A DNA stretch of 64,000 bases, taken from NCBI RefSeq assembly GCF_000407445.1, contig NZ_ASWB01000002.1, positions 558,001 to 622,000 on the forward strand. The letters run 5' to 3'. The notes under the pieces are model-generated. The model was not told where the DNA came from. It ran no database searches and was given only the letters and a program-made list of their open reading frames with translations. Made by a program: the position numbers and the translations under genes. Positions 60,919 through 64,000 of the stretch are shown here, piece by piece; the stretch's first letter is position 1, and every line of letters begins with the position of its first letter. The stretch comes from Enterococcus moraviensis ATCC BAA-383. GTDB lineage: Bacteria > Bacillota > Bacilli > Lactobacillales > Enterococcaceae.

Positions 60919-61637
60919 TCGATTGTTTTGATTTTCAAGGAAAGCAAGTGATATCACTGATCGGAAGTGGTGGTAAAACAAGTTTGATGTGGTATCTTGC
61001 GGACTTTTATCACGATCAAAATGTATTGATCAGTACCACCACGAAAATTGGCTACCCTATTGATCGTCCATATGATTTTTTTTATAGTAATGATTTTTCA
61101 ACTTTAGGTAGAGATGGGCAAGGAATCACGTTAGCTGGATGTCTTGCTGCTGACGGGCACAAGTTAAGTTCGTTGCCGCTTTCTGTTTTTGAAGAATCAC
61201 TTCATTATTTTGATAAAGCATTTATAGAAGCAGATGGTTCCAAGCAATTACCGTTAAAAGGCTGGGAAACATTTGAGCCTGTTATTTTACCAGAAACGAC
61301 CGCTACGATTGGCTTGATTCCAATCTCAGTTATAGGAAAATACATCGATCAGATGACGGTTCATCGGCTACCACTTTTTATACGAGCTACTGGTGCGGTT
61401 CAAGGCGAACAAATTCAAGAGAAAACGCTCGCTGAAATTATTTCCAGTCCAACAGGATTATGGTCAAAAAGTCATGGTCAACGGATATTGTGTATCAATC
61501 AAGTCCAAACGACAGACCAATTAAGACAGGCAAAAAAAGTGTTGTCTTTACTACCACATATGTTGTTAAAACGGTTAAGTAAAGTCATTGCTTGTAATAT
61601 TCAAACGGAGGAAGGAATCGTCTTATGGGAAAAATAA
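60906..61637 (+). CDS. yqeC: Selenium cofactor biosynthesis protein YqeC
   Basis: A 243-residue P-loop protein of the YqeC family. Walker A reads LIGSGGKTSLM (about 19-28), followed by STTTKIGYP and the acidic FIEADGSKQLPLK. It is a fixed member of the SelD-linked Mo hydroxylase clusters. The enzymatic step is unknown. Overlaps of 13 bases with both neighbours show tight translational coupling. Confidence 0.9.
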   Translation: MDSLIDCFDFQGKQVISLIGSGGKTSLMWYLADFYHDQNVLISTTTKIGYPIDRPYDFFYSNDFSTLGRDGQGITLAGCLAADGHKLSSLPLSVFEESLHYFDKAFIEADGSKQLPLKGWETFEPVILPETTATIGLIPISVIGKYIDQMTVHRLPLFIRATGAVQGEQIQEKTLAEIISSPTGLWSKSHGQRILCINQVQTTDQLRQAKKVLSLLPHMLLKRLSKVIACNIQTEEGIVLWEK

Positions 61638-62455
61638 AACAACCGATTTCTGAGACAATCATAGCTGTACGAGGCGGAGGGGATCTGGCTACAGGAGTGA
61701 TTCAGAAGTTAGTTCATGCAGGATTTAAAGTCGTTATTTTAGAAACGGCTAAACCATTGGCAATTCGCCGAACTGTGGCCTTATGTTCTGCTATTTTTCA
61801 AGGAACACAACAAGTGGAGGACTTAAAAGCAGTCTTAGTTTCCTCTGTAGCAGATTGTGACACATGTTGGGAAGATAACCAGATTCCTGTATTGATCGAT
61901 GCTGAGGCAAAATCATTATCTGAATTGAATCCCACCGTTCTAGTTGATGCTATTTTAGCCAAAAAAAACAAAGGGACAAACAAAGAAATGGCGCCAATTA
62001 CGATTGCTTTGGGACCCGGTTTTACTGCACCTAAAGATGTCAATGCAGTAGTTGAAACAATGAGAGGACATTATTTGGGTCGACTATATTTTGATGGATC
62101 TGCTATCCCAAATACAGGAATACCAGGAGAAATTGGTGGGAAAAGTGCTGAACGGGTGATTCATTCCCCTGCATTTGGAAAGGTTCAGCATATAAAAAAA
62201 ATCGGGGATGTCGTAAAAAAAGGAGAAATCCTCTTTTATGTGGGAGAAACGGCTGTAAAATCACCATTAGATGGCGTCTTGAGAGGCATGATTTCAGATA
62301 AAGTTGTATGTCAAGAAGGCTTGAAATGTGGAGATGTTGATCCTCGACCTGTTGAACAAGTCGATTGTTATACAATATCTGATAAAGCTAGAGCTTTAGG
62401 AGGAGCAGTGTTAGAAGCTGTTCTTTGGTTAGGTCGAGAAAAAGAGAAATTTTAA
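61625..62455 (+). CDS. yqeB: Selenium-dependent molybdenum cofactor protein YqeB
   Basis: A 276-residue protein with an N-terminal Rossmann-like stretch IAVRGGGDLATGVIQKL, the centre ALGPGFTAPKDVNAVVETMRGH and a C-terminal biotinyl/lipoyl-like half (KIGDVVKKGEILFYVGETAVKSPLDGVLRG). The family (EF2563-type) is a marker of selenium-dependent Mo hydroxylases. It is the last gene of the maturation operon. Its chemistry is unknown. Confidence 0.9.
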   Translation: MGKIKQPISETIIAVRGGGDLATGVIQKLVHAGFKVVILETAKPLAIRRTVALCSAIFQGTQQVEDLKAVLVSSVADCDTCWEDNQIPVLIDAEAKSLSELNPTVLVDAILAKKNKGTNKEMAPITIALGPGFTAPKDVNAVVETMRGHYLGRLYFDGSAIPNTGIPGEIGGKSAERVIHSPAFGKVQHIKKIGDVVKKGEILFYVGETAVKSPLDGVLRGMISDKVVCQEGLKCGDVDPRPVEQVDCYTISDKARALGGAVLEAVLWLGREKEKF

Positions 62456-62473
62456 CGGAAGTAAAACAAGTGG

Positions 62474-62533
62474 CTAAAAATTATTTTTTTTACCTAAAAA
62501 ATATTGTTTTAGAGGTTGAGGTTATGGTATAGT
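62474..62533 (+). promoter_or_regulatory. Flavodoxin-operon promoter with AT palindromes
   Basis: An extended -10 TGGTATAGT lies at 62525-62533. CTAAAAAATATTGTTTTAG (62494-62512) is a near-copy of the ssnA palindrome, and a looser copy starts at 62474. The 293-base gap before the flavodoxin gene contains no gene. Confidence 0.55.
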
Positions 62534-62570
62534 ATAAGGGAAGAAATTGCATGATTCTGATTTAAAAAAA

Positions 62571-62582
62571 GAAAGCGTTTTA
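62571..62582 (+). promoter_or_regulatory. Possible cre-like core downstream of the flavodoxin promoter
   Basis: GAAAGCGTTTTA matches the core of a CcpA site (GNAARCGNWW) but lacks the right-hand CA. It lies about 40 bases after the -10, as in the ssnA promoter. Confidence 0.35.
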
Positions 62583-62748
62583 GTCATTTTTTGTAATATG
62601 TGAAAAAGGTAATTTGAACAAGATATCTTTAACAGGTACTACAGCTACATAGTTTTGTTTATATTAAGTATAAAAAGATGAAAAGGGTTACAACCTAACT
62701 TTTTAGACTTTAAAATATTTTATAAAAAAGCTGAGAGGATGAGTAAAT

Positions 62749-63192
62749 ATGGCACTAGTAAAAATCATTTATGCAAGTATGACAGGAAACACAGAGGAAA
62801 TTTCAGAAATAATAGAAAGTACCGTTCAAGAAGCTGGTTTTGATGTAGAAAGAGAAGAGTGTTCAGAAGTTGATATTGACTTTTTTGATGATGCAGATGC
62901 GTGTGTGATCGCCACCTATACTTATGGTGATGGTGAACTACCATTTGAATTTGAAGATTTCTATGATGAACTAGAAGACAAAGATCTAACTGGTAAAATT
63001 TTTGGTGTTGTAGGTTCTGGCGATCGTGAATACGGCGACCTTTTCTGTAAATCTGCACACGACTTTGTGGAAGCTTTAGAAAAATCAGGGGCTAAAAAAG
63101 TTGCCGAAACCGTAGAAATTGAAAATAACGCTGAAGATGAAGATGTGGAAGCATTGAAAAAATTTGTGAAAGAATTAACGGCTGGTTTATAA
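62749..63192 (+). CDS. Flavodoxin
   Basis: A 147-residue FMN protein. The phosphate loop SMTGNTEEI (about 10-18), TYTYGDGELP and GSGDREYGD, which holds the flavin ring, are clear. It is strongly acidic, as usual for an electron carrier. At this place it may link NAD(P)H-dependent enzymes with Xdh, YgfK or the double-cubane system. Confidence 0.93.
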   Translation: MALVKIIYASMTGNTEEISEIIESTVQEAGFDVEREECSEVDIDFFDDADACVIATYTYGDGELPFEFEDFYDELEDKDLTGKIFGVVGSGDREYGDLFCKSAHDFVEALEKSGAKKVAETVEIENNAEDEDVEALKKFVKELTAGL

Positions 63193-63224
63193 CGTTAAGC
63201 TAAGATCATATGAAAGAAGGAAAG

Positions 63225-63245
63225 ATGAATGAACCCATTCATTAA
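63225..63245 (+). CDS. Possible six-residue leader peptide before the FAD/NAD-binding subunit gene
   Basis: ATG at 63225 opens a frame for MNEPIH and stops at TAA. AGAAGG lies four bases upstream. ATGAATG (63225-63231) pairs with CATTCAT (63236-63242), so the minicistron sits in a hairpin. It ends 11 bases before the next start, which itself has only a weak ribosome binding site, so coupling is possible. Confidence 0.35.
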   Translation: MNEPIH

Positions 63246-63256
63246 CGGTACTCCAT

Positions 63257-64000
63257 ATGTATAAGATAACGAAAAATGAGCAACTCTCCGAAAATGAATA
63301 TGATTTTTGGATCGAAGCGCCTCGAATCGCAGCGAAAGCAAAGCCGGGACAATTTGTAATTTTGCGGATAAATGAAATTGGTGAACGAATCCCACTAACG
63401 ATTGCAGATGCTGACTCATCTAGCGGTAAGATTCGCTTAGTTTTTCAAGTCATTGGGAAAACAACAGCTGAACTTGGAAGACTAACTGCTGGAGATTCTA
63501 TCTTAGATCTAACTGGACCGCTCGGTATGCCAACAGAAATAAAAAATTACGGTACAGTAATGATTGTAGGTGGTGGCGTAGGAATTGCTGCAATACTTCC
63601 GATTGTTAAAGGTTTAAAATTGGCTGGCAATCGAGTCATTACAATTCTTGGAGCCAAAACTGCGGAACTTGTGATTCTTCAAGAAGAATGTCGTAACTAT
63701 TCTGATGAACTGATTATCACAACCGATGATGGCTCACTGGGGATGAAAGGACTTGTAACGGAAGCTATGGAACAAGTCATTGCAAAAGAGACAATAAACT
63801 GTAGTTGGGCGATCGGCCCAAGTATGATGATGAAATTTTGTACCTTGACTGCAACGAAACATGAACTACCGATTTATGTTTCATTGAATCCTATCATGAT
63901 CGATGGAACAGGAATGTGTGGCGGCTGTCGTGTAACAATTGATGGCAGTATGAAATTTGCTTGTGTCGATGGTCCTGAATTTAAAGGAACAGAGGTCAAT
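63257..64000 (+). CDS. Sulfide/dihydroorotate dehydrogenase-like FAD/NAD-binding subunit (3' truncated)
   Basis: The first 248 residues are visible and the frame is open at the window end. GQFVILRINEIGERIPLTIADA binds FAD. VMIVGGGVGIAAILPIVKGL is the NAD(P) site. DGTGMCGGCRV starts the Cys set of a C-terminal [2Fe-2S] cluster. It resembles SudB/PyrK-type subunits that pair with a GltA-like large subunit, probably encoded just beyond. Xdh lacks an FAD domain, so this may be its electron partner. The ATG at 63257 is the only possible start. Confidence 0.88.
   Translation, partial: MYKITKNEQLSENEYDFWIEAPRIAAKAKPGQFVILRINEIGERIPLTIADADSSSGKIRLVFQVIGKTTAELGRLTAGDSILDLTGPLGMPTEIKNYGTVMIVGGGVGIAAILPIVKGLKLAGNRVITILGAKTAELVILQEECRNYSDELIITTDDGSLGMKGLVTEAMEQVIAKETINCSWAIGPSMMMKFCTLTATKHELPIYVSLNPIMIDGTGMCGGCRVTIDGSMKFACVDGPEFKGTEVN

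Overview
The window is low-GC Firmicute DNA of Enterococcus type, most like the E. faecalis group. This rests on AT-rich codon use, a short 70-residue c subunit of the ATP synthase, and the gene neighbourhood (secG-rnr-smpB, atp operon, DUF1146-murA-epuA, azoA, and a selenium-dependent molybdenum hydroxylase cluster containing selD). The species was not determined. No phage, insertion sequence, CRISPR array, rRNA or tRNA was seen.

Bases 1-5600 hold the end of a P-type ATPase gene, a YjdI/YjdJ-type pair, secG, an esterase, rnr and smpB. Bases 5690-12850 carry the F-type ATP synthase operon (atpBEFHAGDC) with one clear promoter and two unusually long, structured gaps (atpE-atpF and atpG-atpD). 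Bases 13000-18310 carry DUF1146-murA-epuA, a secreted 3D-domain protein with a WalR-like site upstream, an orphan GutA-like EIIA protein that lacks the phospho-histidine, an AI-2E-type membrane protein, and azoA.

Bases 18500-23200 form a beta-glucoside operon (licT-bglP-bglA) with two antiterminator/terminator modules. Then follow a divergent guanylate-kinase-like gene, a TetR-regulated MacAB-like ABC system, a VOC protein, a serine hydrolase, manA, and on the minus strand murT-gatD (lipid II amidation).

Bases 33485-64000 are the most interesting part. A YheO/DauR-like regulator faces a cluster of about 29 kb that runs off the right edge. The first block (ssnA, ygfK, hydantoinase, dpaL/ygeX, ygeY, ygeW, arcC, ridA, purine permease) looks like an anaerobic purine or uric-acid degradation route that ends in pyruvate, ammonia and ATP from carbamoyl phosphate. 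The second block provides molybdenum: NTPase, ModE-like DNA-binding protein, XdhC-like protein and a FecCD-type ABC importer. It also holds a double-cubane-cluster reductase with its ATPase activator. The third block is xanthine dehydrogenase with Mo-cofactor and selenium functions: MocA-like transferase, cysteine desulfurase/selenocysteine lyase-like enzyme, SelD, YedF, DUF3343, YqeC, YqeB. The end carries flavodoxin and an FAD/NAD-binding electron-transfer subunit. Selenium is apparently used as a labile cofactor: SelD is present but no selA, selB or tRNA-Sec is in the window, and no enzyme needs an in-frame UGA.

The main new observations are a near-identical AT palindrome (CTAAAAAATATTTTTTAG type) upstream of three promoters in this cluster, suggesting a shared operator; very large intercistronic RNA hairpins on both sides of ygeW; similar structured gaps in the atp operon; and the GutA-like protein with Gln at the phosphorylation site.
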